64,000 bases of DNA from Gammaproteobacteria bacterium (GCA_018816095.1 JAHIWP010000022.1:1-64000); one strand, 5' to 3'; numbered from the stretch's first letter, positions 16,861-27,258 are shown. The notes: a model not told the origin generated them from the sequence alone. Program-made: numbers and translations.

Positions 16861-19404
16861 CTAGTTCTTTACGGCAACGCTTAACCAGGCTTCCAGGTCG
16901 GCGGCGGACAGGGGGCGCGAGAACAGGTAACCCTGAGCCACGTGGTAACCCTGGTCCGAGAGAATACGTTGTTGGCCGGTGGATTCGATACCCTCGGCGA
17001 CAACGGTCAGCTGCAGGCTTTCGCCCAGACGGATCACCGCCTCACTGAGGGCGCGGTTGGTGGCGTCGTTTTCCAGGTCATGGACGAAGCTGCGATCCAG
17101 CTTGAGCTCCTGGATGGGCAGGCGGCGCAGGTAGCTGAGGCTGGAGTAACCGGTGCCGAAGTCGTCCATGGACAGCCGAACCCCCTGAGCATGCACGTCG
17201 TCGAGGGTCTTCATGGTGAGGGGGTTGGTGTCCATCATCACGCCTTCGGTGATTTCCAGGGTCAGATCGGTGGGCTGCAGGTTGTGCTGCTGCAGGGTGT
17301 TGGCAATCATCCCGGGCAAGTCGAGGTTGTGAAAGTTGGTCGGCGAAAGATTCACCGAAATAGCCGGAATTTTCAGGCCCTGACGCCGCCAGGCCGCGAG
17401 CTGCCGACAGGCCTCGCGCACGGCCCAGAGCCCAAGTTGGTTGATCAGCCCGCACTCTTCGGCCAGCGGAATAAAGCGCGCTGGAGAGATATCGCCGAAT
17501 TGCGGATGGTGCCAGCGCGCCAGGGCTTCGACGCCGTAGAGCAGGCCATCTTTCATGCGCACTTGCGGTTGGTAGTGCAGGTGCAGTTGTTGTGTTTCCA
17601 GCGCTTCGCGCAGGGCCGTTTCGAGGGTCAGGCGCTCCTGAGCGAGCTGGTTGAGCTCATGGCTGAAGAAGTTGAAGCGCCCGCGCCCCTGACTCTTGGC
17701 CTGATACATGGCCATGTCGGCGCGGTGAATCAGGGTGCCCATGTCGTGGCCGTCGCTGGGGAACAGGCTGATGCCGATACTGGCGGATGGGCAGATGGTG
17801 CTGCCAGCCAGTTGGCAAGGCTCGCTGAGGGTCTGGCGTAATTGTTCGACCACGTCGGCGACATGCGCGCTGTCGCAGTTCGGCAGCACCAGGACGAACT
17901 CATCGCCGGACAGGCGTCCGACAATATCCGAGCTACGACGGTTGGCGCTGAGTCGTTGCGCCACCACGCGCAGCAGTTCGTCACCGGCGGGGTGGCCGAG
18001 GGAATCGTTGACCTGCTTGAAGCGGTCGAGGTCGATAAACAACACGCTCAGCTGCGCTTGGCTACGCTCGGCCTCGGCCAGTGCCTGGTCGGCCCTGGCG
18101 TGCAGCAGGCTGCGGTTGGGCAGGTTGGTCAGGCTGTCGTAAAACGCCAGCTGACGGATCTTGCTGCGGCTTTCCTCGCGCTGCAAGGCCAGCGAGCACA
18201 GGTGCACGATGACGTCGATCAGGCGCCGGTGGAAGGCGCTCGGGCCGCGTGGCTCGCGGTAATAAAAGGCGAAGGTGCCGAGCACTCGGCCGGCGTTGTC
18301 CTTGATCGGTGTCGACCAGCAACTGCGCAGGCCGATGGGCAGTGCTAAGCCTTTGAAGTCGGCCCACAGCGGGTCGTTGGCAATGTCGGTGACCAGCACA
18401 CTCTCGCCCAGGTACGCGGCGGTGCCACAGGAACCGACGCCAGGGCCGATGGCCACGCCTTCCAGCGCTTTGCTAAAGGCCTTGGGCAGGCTTGGGGCCG
18501 CCAGCGGGTGAAGCAGACCATTGGGGCTGACGGCGAGAATCGAGGTGGTGATTTCCGGGGCAATCCGCTCGACTTCGCGGCAGGCCTTTTCCATCAGGCT
18601 TTCCAGCGGGTCTTCGCGCACGATCGCCTCAAGCATGCGGTTGTGCAGCACCTCATGCATTTTGGTGTGCGTGATGTCGGTGAACATGGCGACGGTGTTG
18701 CTGAGTGTGCCCTGGGCATCAAAGATCGGGTTGATCGTTACGTGGCACCAGGTGCGCTGGCCATCGGCGCAGTAGAACAGGGTTTCGCTATTGTGCGGCT
18801 GCCCGCTCGCGAGCTGGGCACGGATGCTCGTGATGTCATCGGGCGGCATATAGGGCGCGAGCAGGGTCGCCGGCTTCTTGTTGATGGCCTGTTCGGCCGA
18901 GTAACCGAACAGGTAGGTGAAACCGCTGTTGGTGTAGATGATTTCGCCGCCAGCGTCGGTGATCAGGATGGCGTTGTCGGTGCGATCGACCACCAATGAC
19001 AGCAGCTTTAGCTGCTCATTTTGCTGGTGTTGTGCGGTTATATCCTTGACGAAGGCGGTATAGAGCACCTCGTCATTGGTCTCGATCTTGGAGATGGACA
19101 TCGACGCCCAGCGCTGCGTGCCATCGGCGCGTTCTATATGCAAGGTGCGTGAGCTGCCGACAATCTTATTGATGCCGGTGCGGCGGTTAGCCTCGACATA
19201 ACCATCATGGTGCGCACGCATATCCTGCGGCACCAGCAGCTTGACGTTCTGGCCGATCACGTCGCGGCGATCCAGCCCCCAGAGTTGCTCAGCGGCGCGG
19301 TTGAACAGCAGCACATTATTGCTGCTGTCGATGACCACCACGCTGTCGGCCGCCTGTTCTAAGGTTTGGATGAAGATGTCCGAGAGGTTGCGCGCAGAAG
19401 GCAT
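16861..19404 (-). CDS. PAS-PAS-GAF-GGDEF-EAL protein, DosP-like c-di-GMP enzyme
   Basis: An 847-residue cytosolic protein with the domain order of E. coli DosP: PAS1 (about 8-125), PAS2 (about 130-250), GAF (about 265-410), GGDEF (about 420-580), EAL (about 590-840). PAS1 has RAHHDGYV with His66 aligning to the DosP heme ligand His77, so heme-based gas sensing is plausible. The cyclase signature is SGDEF (about 499-503), off-consensus. The EAL side looks intact: YGVEALARW, EITEGVMMDTN, DDFGTGYSSLSYL, KLDRSF and EGIES, so phosphodiesterase activity is more likely than cyclase activity. There are no transmembrane segments. Comparison with DosP is from memory. Confidence 0.85.
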   Translation of the reverse strand: MPSARNLSDIFIQTLEQAADSVVVIDSSNNVLLFNRAAEQLWGLDRRDVIGQNVKLLVPQDMRAHHDGYVEANRRTGINKIVGSSRTLHIERADGTQRWASMSISKIETNDEVLYTAFVKDITAQHQQNEQLKLLSLVVDRTDNAILITDAGGEIIYTNSGFTYLFGYSAEQAINKKPATLLAPYMPPDDITSIRAQLASGQPHNSETLFYCADGQRTWCHVTINPIFDAQGTLSNTVAMFTDITHTKMHEVLHNRMLEAIVREDPLESLMEKACREVERIAPEITTSILAVSPNGLLHPLAAPSLPKAFSKALEGVAIGPGVGSCGTAAYLGESVLVTDIANDPLWADFKGLALPIGLRSCWSTPIKDNAGRVLGTFAFYYREPRGPSAFHRRLIDVIVHLCSLALQREESRSKIRQLAFYDSLTNLPNRSLLHARADQALAEAERSQAQLSVLFIDLDRFKQVNDSLGHPAGDELLRVVAQRLSANRRSSDIVGRLSGDEFVLVLPNCDSAHVADVVEQLRQTLSEPCQLAGSTICPSASIGISLFPSDGHDMGTLIHRADMAMYQAKSQGRGRFNFFSHELNQLAQERLTLETALREALETQQLHLHYQPQVRMKDGLLYGVEALARWHHPQFGDISPARFIPLAEECGLINQLGLWAVREACRQLAAWRRQGLKIPAISVNLSPTNFHNLDLPGMIANTLQQHNLQPTDLTLEITEGVMMDTNPLTMKTLDDVHAQGVRLSMDDFGTGYSSLSYLRRLPIQELKLDRSFVHDLENDATNRALSEAVIRLGESLQLTVVAEGIESTGQQRILSDQGYHVAQGYLFSRPLSAADLEAWLSVAVKN

Positions 19405-19664
19405 GCTGATTCGCCATTACAAAAGAGTGGGGTCGAGTCAGGGCGGTCTGGGACTGTCCTCTCGGTATGCGAAGTACGCAAAAAAATCGGCAAGGTATCG
19501 TGGCTGAACGCCACCATCAAGGGGTAGTCGGCCTAAATGCAGGTTGTCGTGATCTGGATCAACGGGGCGGGCGGCTGCCCCGGTGCGGCGCTGGCGTCCT
19601 GCAATCGGGTACCATGTTTCGCCGTCGCGCGTGGTGATGCCCTGGGTTTAGAGGAGAGCGTTAA

Positions 19665-20534
19665 ATGAGTCTGGTGTTGAATGAGTTGGTCGCCCTGCTG
19701 AGCCTGGAAACCATTGAAGAGAATTTATTTCGCGGCGTGAGCCAAGACCTCGGTTTTCGTCAGCTATTCGGTGGCCAGGTACTCGGCCAGTGCATCTCGG
19801 CGGCCAGCCAGACGGTCGAAGCCGAGCGCCATGTGCACTCTATGCACGGCTACTTTCTGCGCCCTGGCGATGCCACGTTGCCGGTGGTCTATCAGGTCGA
19901 GCGCGTGCGTGATGGCGGCAGTTTCAGTACGCGACGGGTGACGGCGATCCAGAAGGGCAAGCCGATCTTTACCTGCAGCGCCTCCTTTCAGTTCGATGAA
20001 GAAGGCTTTCATCACCAGGATTTGATGCCCGATGTGCCGGGGCCCGAAGGGCTTAAGTCGGAAACCGAGCTGGCGCTTCTGATCGCTGATGCCTTGCCCG
20101 AGCGTATGCGTGAGCGGGCGGTGAGCGACAAACCAATCGAGATCCGCCCGGTGACGGTGGGCAACCCTTTTGCGCCGAACCCCTGTGAGCCGGTCAAGCA
20201 CGTGTGGTTCCGCGCCGCCGGTGAGCTGCCCGATGACCCGCAACTGCACAAATACTTGTTGGGGTATGCCAGCGATTTCAATTTGCTGACCACCTCAATG
20301 CTGCCGCATGGCGTGTCGGTGTGGCAGAAGTTTATGCAGGTGGCCAGCCTCGACCATTCGCTGTGGTTCCACGGCAACCTGCGCATGGATGACTGGCTGC
20401 TCTACAGCATGGACAGCCCGTGGGCCGGCAATGCCCGTGGTTTTGCGCGCGGCAGCATTTTTAATCGCCAGGGCCAGCTGGTTGCCTCGGTGGCGCAGGA
20501 AGGCTTGATTCGTCTGCGGGAGGACTGGAAGTGA
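19665..20534 (+). CDS. tesB: Acyl-CoA thioesterase II
   Basis: A 289-residue TesB with two hot-dog domains, hydrolysing medium- and long-chain acyl-CoA in the cytosol. Family motifs: RQLFGGQVLGQCISAASQT (about residues 25-43), HSMHGYFLRPGD, RRVTAIQKGKPIFT, and C-terminal LDHSLWFHGNLRMDDWLLY with catalytic-site Asp and Ser/Thr region SPWAGNARGFARG. AGAGGAG precedes the ATG. It overlaps the HAD phosphatase gene by four bases, so the two are probably translationally coupled. Confidence 0.95.
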   Translation: MSLVLNELVALLSLETIEENLFRGVSQDLGFRQLFGGQVLGQCISAASQTVEAERHVHSMHGYFLRPGDATLPVVYQVERVRDGGSFSTRRVTAIQKGKPIFTCSASFQFDEEGFHHQDLMPDVPGPEGLKSETELALLIADALPERMRERAVSDKPIEIRPVTVGNPFAPNPCEPVKHVWFRAAGELPDDPQLHKYLLGYASDFNLLTTSMLPHGVSVWQKFMQVASLDHSLWFHGNLRMDDWLLYSMDSPWAGNARGFARGSIFNRQGQLVASVAQEGLIRLREDWK

Positions 20535-21118
20535 GCCTCGCGAGCGCCCGTCACTGGGTCTTCGACATGGACGGCACCCTGACGTTGGCCGTGCATGATT
20601 TCGAGGCGATCAAGCGCGCTCTGGATATTCCGCTGGCCGAGGACATTCTCGGCCACTTGGCCAGCCTGCCTGAGGCGCTGGCCGCCGCTAAGCATGCCTG
20701 GTTGCTGGAGCATGAGCGCGAACTGGCGTTGGCCTCCGAGCCGGCACCGGGGGCGATTGCGCTGGTGCGTGAGCTGCGCGAGCGCGGTTGCCGCCTGGGT
20801 ATCCTCACCCGCAATGCCCACGAGCTGGCGCTGCTGACCCTGCGTGCGATTGGCCTGGACGACTGTTTTGCCGTGCCGGACGTGATTGGCCGCGATGAAG
20901 CGCCGCCCAAGCCTGATCCGGGCGGCCTGCTGCATTTTGCCAAAACCTGGCAGGTGGCACCCCGCGAGCTGGTGATGGTGGGCGATTACCGCTTTGACCT
21001 GGAGTGTGCCCGCGCGGCGGGTGCGCGCAGCGTGCTGGTCAACCTGGCGGAAAACCCCTGGCCAGAGCTGGTCGATCATTTCGCGGTGGATTGTGCTGCA
21101 TTGCACCGGGTGATTTAG
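20531..21118 (+). CDS. HAD-superfamily hydrolase
   Basis: A 195-residue phosphatase of the HAD group, phosphoglycolate-phosphatase-like. Motif I is FDMDGTLTL (nucleophile and acid aspartates), motif II GILTRNA, motif III lysine in PPKPDPGG, motif IV VMVGDYRFDLECARAAGA. A small cap lies between I and II. The GTG start overlaps the tesB stop (GTGA). Substrate unknown; coupling to a thioesterase may mean shared regulation rather than a shared pathway. Confidence 0.88.
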   Translation: MSLASARHWVFDMDGTLTLAVHDFEAIKRALDIPLAEDILGHLASLPEALAAAKHAWLLEHERELALASEPAPGAIALVRELRERGCRLGILTRNAHELALLTLRAIGLDDCFAVPDVIGRDEAPPKPDPGGLLHFAKTWQVAPRELVMVGDYRFDLECARAAGARSVLVNLAENPWPELVDHFAVDCAALHRVI

Positions 21119-21162
21119 CGGGGATGTCAGTCGTTACATCCGCCGCCATATCGTCTCAGCTG

Positions 21163-23079
21163 TCAGTGGTACTTGAACTGGCCCACTAGGTTTTGCAGAT
21201 CAATGGCCAGTCGTGCCAGTTGGCTGCTGGCCTGCGCGGTTTGCCCAGCAGACTCGGTGACCCGGTCGGCGACGTCGTTGATGTTGACCACGTTCTGGTT
21301 GATTTCATCCGACACCGCACTCTGCTCTTCGGCAGCGCTGGCAATTTGTGCATTCATGTCATTGATGCTGGTCACCGAAAGGGTGATCTGCTCTAGAGCG
21401 ACGCTGGCTTGCTGGGCCTGCGCGACACTGTCGTGAGCCCTTGCCTGGCTTTGCTGCATGGCGGCCGCGGCTTCGCTGGCGGCGCTTTGCAACTGTTCAA
21501 TCACTGTTTGGATCTCACCGGTGGATTGCTGAGTGCGCGAGGCGAGGGTGCGTACCTCGTCGGCCACCACCGCAAAACCACGGCCTTGCTCGCCAGCGCG
21601 TGCAGCTTCAATGGCGGCATTAAGGGCCAACAGGTTGGTTTGCTCAGCCACCCCGCGGATCACCTCCAGCACACTGCTGATGCTTTTGCTGTCATCTTGC
21701 AGGCGGGCGATCACCTGGGTGGCGCGTTCAACATCGCTGGCGACTGCACCAATCGCACTCACGGTAAGGCCCACGACCGTCTGCCCCTGCACCGCTTGTT
21801 GGTCGGTGCTCTCGGCTGAGCGCGCGGCCTGTGAGGCATGGCGGGCAACTTCCTGCACGGTGGCCGTCATTTCGTTCATGGCCGTAGCCACTTGCTCGAT
21901 TTCGCCACGCTGGTTGGCCAGATCGCGGTTTAGCTCTTCGGTAATCGCTGACATTTCTTCGGCTGCCGAGGCCACTTGGGTGGTGGAACCCGCGACGTTG
22001 GCGACCAGCATGCGCACTTTTTCCGCAAAGTTGTTGAAGGCCAGCGCCAAGTCAGCCACTTCATCACTGCCATTAATCGGCAAACGTCGGGTTAGATCGC
22101 CTTCGCCAGCCGCAATATCGCGCATGGCGGCTGCTGCGGCACTTATGGGCTGAACAATGCTGCGTGCGATCAGCGTGGCCAAAATCAGGCCAACCGCCAG
22201 TGCGATAGCCGCCACGATCAGGGCGCTAGTGCGCGCACCAGAGAGCGCATTGGCGTAGTAGCTGCGGTCCATGGCAATTTCCAGCAGGCCGAGAGGCTTG
22301 CCGGAGAAGTCTTTTACTGGCGCGGCAAAGACGGCGACCGAGCGGCCGTCAAGTTCGGTCTGAATGGCCACGTTCTGGCCGCTGAAGGCTGCTTCGCGCT
22401 GGGTGTTGGACAGCAACTGCGAATTGCTGAATGTACTGGCGAATGAGCTGTATTGGCCGGATGACTCCCGCAGCATCATGGCCACATCAACGTTGTAGCG
22501 TTGCTTGAATGATTCGAAGAACGGTTGCCCGAATGACAAACCGAATTCGACTGAGCCGACATGGCGGCCATTTGCCTGGATCGGTGCTAGACCGCGAATA
22601 CCCAAGCCGGCGACACCGGCTTCAATGCCGTTCAACGGGCGGTGCTGGGTATTGACCTGAACCACCGTCTGGCGAATGGACGATAAATCGTCGCCAAATT
22701 TTGCAGGTTCGTGCACGCGCAAAAATGAGGTGGCTGGCGGCTGATGAAATTGGAACTGACGCAAGTCGTAATGTTCTTTCATGTTCGCATAGCCGGGTAC
22801 GAACAAGTCTGCGAGGCGTGCGCGATCACCATTGGCCATGGCCTGTTGGACATCGGGAAGGCCGGCCACTAACGCTGACAGGCGTTCGGACATCACCGCT
22901 TCCGACGCGATTGCTGTGCTGATGTTATTGAACAAACCGCGCAGTTCGCGTTGCTCGGCCTCGGCGATTACATTGTTGAAGCGGCTTAAAAAGACGCTCA
23001 CTAGAACGGCGACCGTGAGGGCAAGCAGCAGCACGAGGCTGATGGCGATGCGTTGGCCAATTTTTATATTGCTGAACAT
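21163..23079 (-). CDS. Methyl-accepting chemotaxis protein with Cache-like sensor
   Basis: A chemoreceptor of about 638 residues: transmembrane helix 1 (about 9-32), a periplasmic ligand domain of about 240 residues, transmembrane helix 2 (about 275-297), HAMP, then a long signalling domain with hairpin tip [20 protein letters not shown]. The ligand domain contains [16 protein letters not shown] and [10 protein letters not shown], features of a double-Cache type sensor. The end has no NWETF-like CheR-docking pentapeptide. The start is placed at [10 protein letters not shown], nine residues inside the longest frame, after AGGG. It converges on the tesB/HAD unit. Confidence 0.93.
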   Translation of the reverse strand: MFSNIKIGQRIAISLVLLLALTVAVLVSVFLSRFNNVIAEAEQRELRGLFNNISTAIASEAVMSERLSALVAGLPDVQQAMANGDRARLADLFVPGYANMKEHYDLRQFQFHQPPATSFLRVHEPAKFGDDLSSIRQTVVQVNTQHRPLNGIEAGVAGLGIRGLAPIQANGRHVGSVEFGLSFGQPFFESFKQRYNVDVAMMLRESSGQYSSFASTFSNSQLLSNTQREAAFSGQNVAIQTELDGRSVAVFAAPVKDFSGKPLGLLEIAMDRSYYANALSGARTSALIVAAIALAVGLILATLIARSIVQPISAAAAAMRDIAAGEGDLTRRLPINGSDEVADLALAFNNFAEKVRMLVANVAGSTTQVASAAEEMSAITEELNRDLANQRGEIEQVATAMNEMTATVQEVARHASQAARSAESTDQQAVQGQTVVGLTVSAIGAVASDVERATQVIARLQDDSKSISSVLEVIRGVAEQTNLLALNAAIEAARAGEQGRGFAVVADEVRTLASRTQQSTGEIQTVIEQLQSAASEAAAAMQQSQARAHDSVAQAQQASVALEQITLSVTSINDMNAQIASAAEEQSAVSDEINQNVVNINDVADRVTESAGQTAQASSQLARLAIDLQNLVGQFKYH

Positions 23080-23237
23080 GGTTGATGCCCTAGGTGATGA
23101 CACCAACCGGCGTCATGGCTTGTCGAATTGAAAGTGCCAGGCACTTAGGCGCAATAGGCAAGAGATACTCGTCGACCATAGAGAGGAAAACCTTTAGCAG
23201 CGAATGCGGATATCCGACAGGCGGTCTATGAGCGGTT

Positions 23238-23642
23238 TCAGTCACGCTCGCAGGTGCGCCCGGCCAGATCCCTGAGGATCGGGCACTCCGGGCGGTCGTC
23301 GCCTTGGCAGTTATCCATCAACTCTTTGAGCGTGTCGCGCAGGTCGCTGAGTTCGCTGATCTTGCGTTCCAGTTCATCAATATGCGTGGCAGCCAGGGCT
23401 TTGACGTCGGCGCTGGCGCGTTGGCGGTCCTGCCATAGGGCCAGCAACTGGCTGACTTCGGCGAGGGAGAAGCCCAGATCGCGCGAGCGCTTGATAAAGG
23501 CCAGGCGGTGCAGGTCCTGTGCGCTGTACTGGCGGTAGCCGCTGTCCGTACGGGCGGCAGCGGGCAGCAGGTCGATGCTTTCGTAGTAGCGAATCATCTT
23601 GGCGCTGAGGCCGGTTTTCGTTGCCGCTTGGCCAATGTTCAT
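23238..23642 (-). CDS. cueR: CueR, copper-sensing MerR-family regulator
   Basis: A 134-residue MerR-family activator. The N-terminal winged helix reads MNIGQAATKTGLSAKMIRYY; a dimerisation helix follows; the metal loop is Cys112-(X7)-Cys120 in CQGDDRPECPI, and Ser77 is present, the combination expected for a monovalent-metal (Cu+) sensor. An extra Cys lies near the end. It follows copA on the same strand after 76 bp, so it may be co-transcribed with its target. Its likely binding sites are the 19-bp-spacer promoters at 26140-26170 and 26253-26283. Confidence 0.93.
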   Translation of the reverse strand: MNIGQAATKTGLSAKMIRYYESIDLLPAAARTDSGYRQYSAQDLHRLAFIKRSRDLGFSLAEVSQLLALWQDRQRASADVKALAATHIDELERKISELSDLRDTLKELMDNCQGDDRPECPILRDLAGRTCERD

Positions 23643-23718
23643 GTGGACTCCTAAGGTTGTTTAGGTGGTCGAGGACGTGCTCGCGCCACACGCCACAGAT
23701 GGTGCGGACACGTCTGGG

Positions 23719-26112
23719 CTATACAGGACCATCACTCTTCGGCTTCCAGGTTTTCAACAGCAGGGCATTGCTCACCACGCTGACGCTGGACAAGGCCATT
23801 GCGGCGCCGGCCAGCATTGGGTTGAGCAAGCCAGCGGCCGCGAGCGGTATGCCGATCAGGTTATAGGCGAAGGCCCAGAACAGGTTTTGGCGGATTTTGT
23901 TGTAGGTGCGTTTGCTGATGTCCAGAGCGTCGGCGACCAGGCGCGGGTCGCCACGCATCAAGGTGATACCGGCGGCATGCATGGCCACATCGGTGCCGCT
24001 GCCCATGGCGATACCGACATCGGCGGCGGCCAGCGCCGGCGCATCATTAATGCCGTCGCCGACCATGGCCACGACGGCGTCTTTTTTCAGCTCAGTGATG
24101 ATTGCAGCCTTATTGGCTGGCAGCACTTGAGCATGTGCGGCGGTAATGCCGAGGGCTTTTGCCACGGCATCGACGCTGCCTTTGTTGTCGCCACTGATCA
24201 AGTGGCTGGCGATACCTTGTGCAGTCAGCGCGCTGATGGCGTCTGCCGCGCCCTCCTTGAGTATGTCACCGAAGGCAAACAGGCCCAGCACCTGCGGTTG
24301 TGGCGCCAGCTCCACGAGCCAGGACAGGGTGCGCCCTTCGGCCTCCCAGGCCAGCGCTTCGGCGACTAGCGTTTGATTCTGCAGCCAGTGTTCTTCCAGC
24401 AGGCGCTTGTTGCCCAGAGCCAACTCGCGCTCGCCAATCCGCCCGGCAATACCGCGCCCGGCCAAGGCTTTGCTGTCGCTAACCTCGGCCAGTGTCAGCT
24501 GTTCTGCCGCACATTGGTCGAGTACCGCCTTGGCCAGTGGGTGTTCGCTACCGCGTTGCAGCGCGCCCGCCAGTTGCAGCAGTTGCTGGGTGTCGCCGTC
24601 GACGGCCTGCAGGTGGGTGATGCGTGGTGAGCCTGAGGTCAGGGTGCCGGTCTTGTCGAATGCCACCAGGCTGACTGAGTGGGCGACGTCTAAGGCTTCG
24701 GCATCTTTGATCAAAATGCCGTGACGCGCGGCCACCCCGGTGCCCGCCATGATGGCGGTAGGCGTGGCCAGGCCGAGGGCGCAGGGGCAGGCAATCACCA
24801 GCACCGCCACGGCGTTGAGCAAGGCCGTTTCAATGCCTGCGCCGAGCGCCAGCCATACCACCAGTGTGGCCAGGGCAATCAGTAGTACGCTGGGCACGAA
24901 GATGCGGCTGACCTTATCCACCAGCTTCTGGATGGGCGCCTTGGCGGCTTGGGCGTCTTCGACCAGACGAATGATCCGCGACAGTACGGTTTCCGCACCG
25001 AGGGCGGTGGTTTCGATCAGCAAGCGTCCTTCGCCGTTGATCGCCCCGGCGGTCACCGTGTCTCCGGGCTGTTTGGGTTGCGGCAGGCTCTCACCGCTGA
25101 TGAGTGCCTCGTCGGCGTGGCTGCGGCCTTCTACGACCTGCCCATCGACAGGGAAGCGCTCGCCCGGCTTAACGACAATGCGGTCGCCCAGCTGCAGTTC
25201 GTTGAGGGCCACCCACTGTTCGCTGCCATCGCGCAGGCGCAGGGCGCGCTCCGGGCGTAACGCTTGCAGGGCACGGATGGCGCTGCTGGTTTGGCGTTTG
25301 GCGCGGCTTTCCAGGTATTTGCCCAGCAGGATCAGGGTAATGATCACGGCCGAGGCTTCGAAATACAGATGCGGCATGCCGCCGGTCGGCGTCACGGCCC
25401 ATTGATAGAGGCTCAAGCCATAAGCGGCACTGGTACCAATGGCGACCAGTTGGTCCATGTTGCCGGCCTTGGCGCGCAGTGCGTTCCAGGCGGCGCGATA
25501 GAAGCGTGCGCCGAAGATGAACTGCACCGGGGTGGCGAGGGCGAACTGCGCCCAGGCGGGTAACATCCAGTGCAGCCCGAAGGGCGCGACGAGCATGGGG
25601 ATGACCAGCGGTAGGGTCAGCGCGATGGCTAAAAGCAGCATCCAGCGCTCGCGCTGCAGCGGTTTGCTGGTGCTGGCGGGTGCGTTTTGTGTGGCGCTGA
25701 GCTGGCTGGCTTGGTAGCCCGCTCGGCTGACGGCCTGCAGGAGTGCATCCAGATCAGTGCCGTGGAGTACCTGCAATTGCGCGTGTTCAGTGGCCAGGTT
25801 GACGCTGACTGACATCACGCCAGGCTGCTGCGCCAGTGCGCGCTCGATGCGGCCGGCACAGCTAGCGCAGGTCATGCCGCTGATGGCCAGTTCGAGGCGT
25901 TCGCTGGGCACCTCATAGCCGGCCGCAGTGACGGCTGCAACCAGTTGCTCCAGGCTTTCGGCTGGTGCTTCGAGGCGTGCCCGTTCGCTGGCCAAGTTGA
26001 CGCTGACCCCTGTGACCTCGGGCACCTTGGCTAGTGCGCGCTCAACGCGGCCGGCGCAACTGGCGCAGGTCATGCCGCGGATCGGCAGATCGAAGGTGGT
26101 GAGAGTAGACAT
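23719..26112 (-). CDS. copA: Copper-exporting P1B-type ATPase
   Basis: A 797-residue inner-membrane pump moving Cu+ from cytosol to periplasm. There are two N-terminal metal-binding domains, each with GMTCASC (Cys16/19 and Cys82/85). Membrane helices follow, with the transport motif [10 protein letters not shown], phosphorylation motif DKTGT, the SEHPLA histidine-proline and hinge [10 protein letters not shown]. Length and layout are standard for CopA. It is the first gene of a copA-cueR unit, divergent from copZ, with a CueR-type promoter just upstream. Confidence 0.96.
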   Translation of the reverse strand: MSTLTTFDLPIRGMTCASCAGRVERALAKVPEVTGVSVNLASERARLEAPAESLEQLVAAVTAAGYEVPSERLELAISGMTCASCAGRIERALAQQPGVMSVSVNLATEHAQLQVLHGTDLDALLQAVSRAGYQASQLSATQNAPASTSKPLQRERWMLLLAIALTLPLVIPMLVAPFGLHWMLPAWAQFALATPVQFIFGARFYRAAWNALRAKAGNMDQLVAIGTSAAYGLSLYQWAVTPTGGMPHLYFEASAVIITLILLGKYLESRAKRQTSSAIRALQALRPERALRLRDGSEQWVALNELQLGDRIVVKPGERFPVDGQVVEGRSHADEALISGESLPQPKQPGDTVTAGAINGEGRLLIETTALGAETVLSRIIRLVEDAQAAKAPIQKLVDKVSRIFVPSVLLIALATLVVWLALGAGIETALLNAVAVLVIACPCALGLATPTAIMAGTGVAARHGILIKDAEALDVAHSVSLVAFDKTGTLTSGSPRITHLQAVDGDTQQLLQLAGALQRGSEHPLAKAVLDQCAAEQLTLAEVSDSKALAGRGIAGRIGERELALGNKRLLEEHWLQNQTLVAEALAWEAEGRTLSWLVELAPQPQVLGLFAFGDILKEGAADAISALTAQGIASHLISGDNKGSVDAVAKALGITAAHAQVLPANKAAIITELKKDAVVAMVGDGINDAPALAAADVGIAMGSGTDVAMHAAGITLMRGDPRLVADALDISKRTYNKIRQNLFWAFAYNLIGIPLAAAGLLNPMLAGAAMALSSVSVVSNALLLKTWKPKSDGPV

Positions 26113-26139
26113 GCGACGGTCTCCGTTAGGTTTCGTAAC

Positions 26140-26170
26140 ATAATCAACCTTGCCACCTTGGTAGGGTCAA
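26140..26170 (-). promoter_or_regulatory. CueR-type promoter of copA (19-bp spacer)
   Basis: On the minus strand TTGACC (-35) and GATTAT (-10) are separated by exactly 19 bases, the over-long spacer typical of MerR-family promoters. The spacer holds the imperfect dyad CTACCAAGGTGGCAAGG. It is 28 bp upstream of the copA start. Confidence 0.82.
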
Positions 26171-26226
26171 GCGCTGTTTTGTGGGGTGCCATACCTGGCG
26201 CGCCTAAGACCCTGCTGTGCAGGGTT

Positions 26227-26247
26227 AAAAATGTCCGGGGCATTTTT
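26227..26247. repeat. Near-palindrome between copA and copZ promoters
   Basis: AAAAATG and CATTTTT flank TCCGGGG. It could be a transcript boundary or a regulatory hairpin separating the two divergent promoters. Confidence 0.35.
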
Positions 26248-26252
26248 ATGGC

Positions 26253-26283
26253 TTGACCTGACCCCGTTGGGAGGGAGGACACT
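26253..26283 (+). promoter_or_regulatory. Second CueR-type promoter, driving copZ
   Basis: TTGACC followed 19 bases later by GACACT. The spacer contains the dyad-like ACCTGACCCC...TGGGAGGGAGG. The -10 is weak, as is usual for activator-dependent promoters. It lies 34 bp before the copZ start. Confidence 0.6.
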
Positions 26284-26317
26284 GTGTCCCTTAACAGGTG
26301 AATTCAGGTGATTAGTG

Positions 26318-26530
26318 ATGCAAGCAACACGCGTTCATACATTTCGGGTCGAAGGCATGACCTGTGATCACTGCATTAAAGCGGTAACCGAGGCCGTGCT
26401 GGCCCGTGATGCGACCGCAGATGTGCGGGTGAAGCTGCAAGGTGGCGAGGTGACGGTGGGTAGTAGCCTGCCAAGCGATCAGCTGATTATTGCGATTGCC
26501 GAAGCTGGCTACAGCGCCGGTCTAGCCTGA
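26318..26530 (+). CDS. copZ: CopZ-like copper chaperone (HMA domain)
   Basis: A 70-residue soluble heavy-metal-associated domain with the metal site GMTCDHC, the D-H variant between the cysteines. It likely ferries Cu+ to CopA or buffers it in the cytosol. Start: ATG at 26318, six bases after AGGTGA; a GTG one codon upstream is less likely. It is divergent from copA, and its own MerR-type promoter suggests coordinate induction by copper. Confidence 0.9.
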   Translation: MQATRVHTFRVEGMTCDHCIKAVTEAVLARDATADVRVKLQGGEVTVGSSLPSDQLIIAIAEAGYSAGLA

Positions 26531-26544
26531 TCAGTATTGGGAAG

Positions 26545-27171
26545 TTATTGGGCTGGCCAGTCACGGACCAGCCCACGAAAGCAGGCATTGATCATGGGCG
26601 CGGTGTCCTGCAGTGGGTCGAAGAGCCCGGGGTCACGCAGCCAATCGTGAAACAGGCCGACAATTAATGCATGTACCGACCGCGCTGCCAGGCGCGGACT
26701 GAGCCCCGGGTACAGGCGCAAGCGGACCGACGGGCTGCTGAACTGCTGCTCACAGAGTTCGATAAACAGGTTGATAAAGCTTTCGTGGCGCTCTTCGGCC
26801 TCGCGTAGCTCTTCGGTAAATTCACACCTGCGCAGCAAAATGGTGAAGATCCGGCGCCTTTGTTGATCACGCGCCAGGTTCGCGATGGCCTCGATGCACA
26901 GCTCGCGCAGGGTTATTAGCGGGTCGTGAGCAGGGCAGCCGCGCATTCGCTCGGTCAACTGCTCAGGCGGTAGGCGTACTTGGCCGAGCATGGCGTTGAA
27001 CAGGTCGGCCTTGTTGGCAAAGTGCCAATACACCGCGCCGCGCGTCACCCCCGCATGCCGTGCTATGTGCTCCAGGCTGGTGTGCGCCACGCCTTTTTCT
27101 AGAAACAGCGTTTCGGCGGCTTCAAGCAGAGCCATTCGGGTCTTTTCGGCATCTTCTTTGGTTCTGCGCAT
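26545..27171 (-). CDS. TetR-family repressor of the RND efflux operon
   Basis: A 208-residue AcrR/TtgR-like regulator. The N-terminal HTH spans about 10-57: LLEAAETLFLEKGVAHTSLE, then RHAGVTRGAVYWHFANKADL. The variable C-terminal domain presumably binds drugs. The start was set at MRRTKEDAEKTR, as in AcrR-like proteins; upstream codons lie in the intergenic operator region. It is divergent from the efflux genes, the usual arrangement of a local repressor, and a candidate operator lies between them. Confidence 0.88.
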   Translation of the reverse strand: MRRTKEDAEKTRMALLEAAETLFLEKGVAHTSLEHIARHAGVTRGAVYWHFANKADLFNAMLGQVRLPPEQLTERMRGCPAHDPLITLRELCIEAIANLARDQQRRRIFTILLRRCEFTEELREAEERHESFINLFIELCEQQFSSPSVRLRLYPGLSPRLAARSVHALIVGLFHDWLRDPGLFDPLQDTAPMINACFRGLVRDWPAQ

Positions 27172-27236
27172 GGCAGCAGGCGTATTTCTGGCTAGGCTGA
27201 GCACAAAGTGTAATGAAGTTAAGGGCAATGTTCTAT

Positions 27237-27258
27237 TTACAAGCACTTGTGTATGTAA
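27237..27258. promoter_or_regulatory. Candidate operator of the TetR repressor
   Basis: The 22-bp imperfect palindrome has outer arms TTACA/TGTAA and inner CAC/GTG, 16 of 22 positions symmetrical. It resembles AcrR/TtgR operators in spacing. It lies between the divergent repressor and efflux genes. Confidence 0.65.

Noticed and set aside
15884..16864. 326-codon frame antisense to the histone-deacetylase-like gene
   Set aside because: The opposite strand has all HDAC-family motifs, so this frame is a GC-rich shadow.
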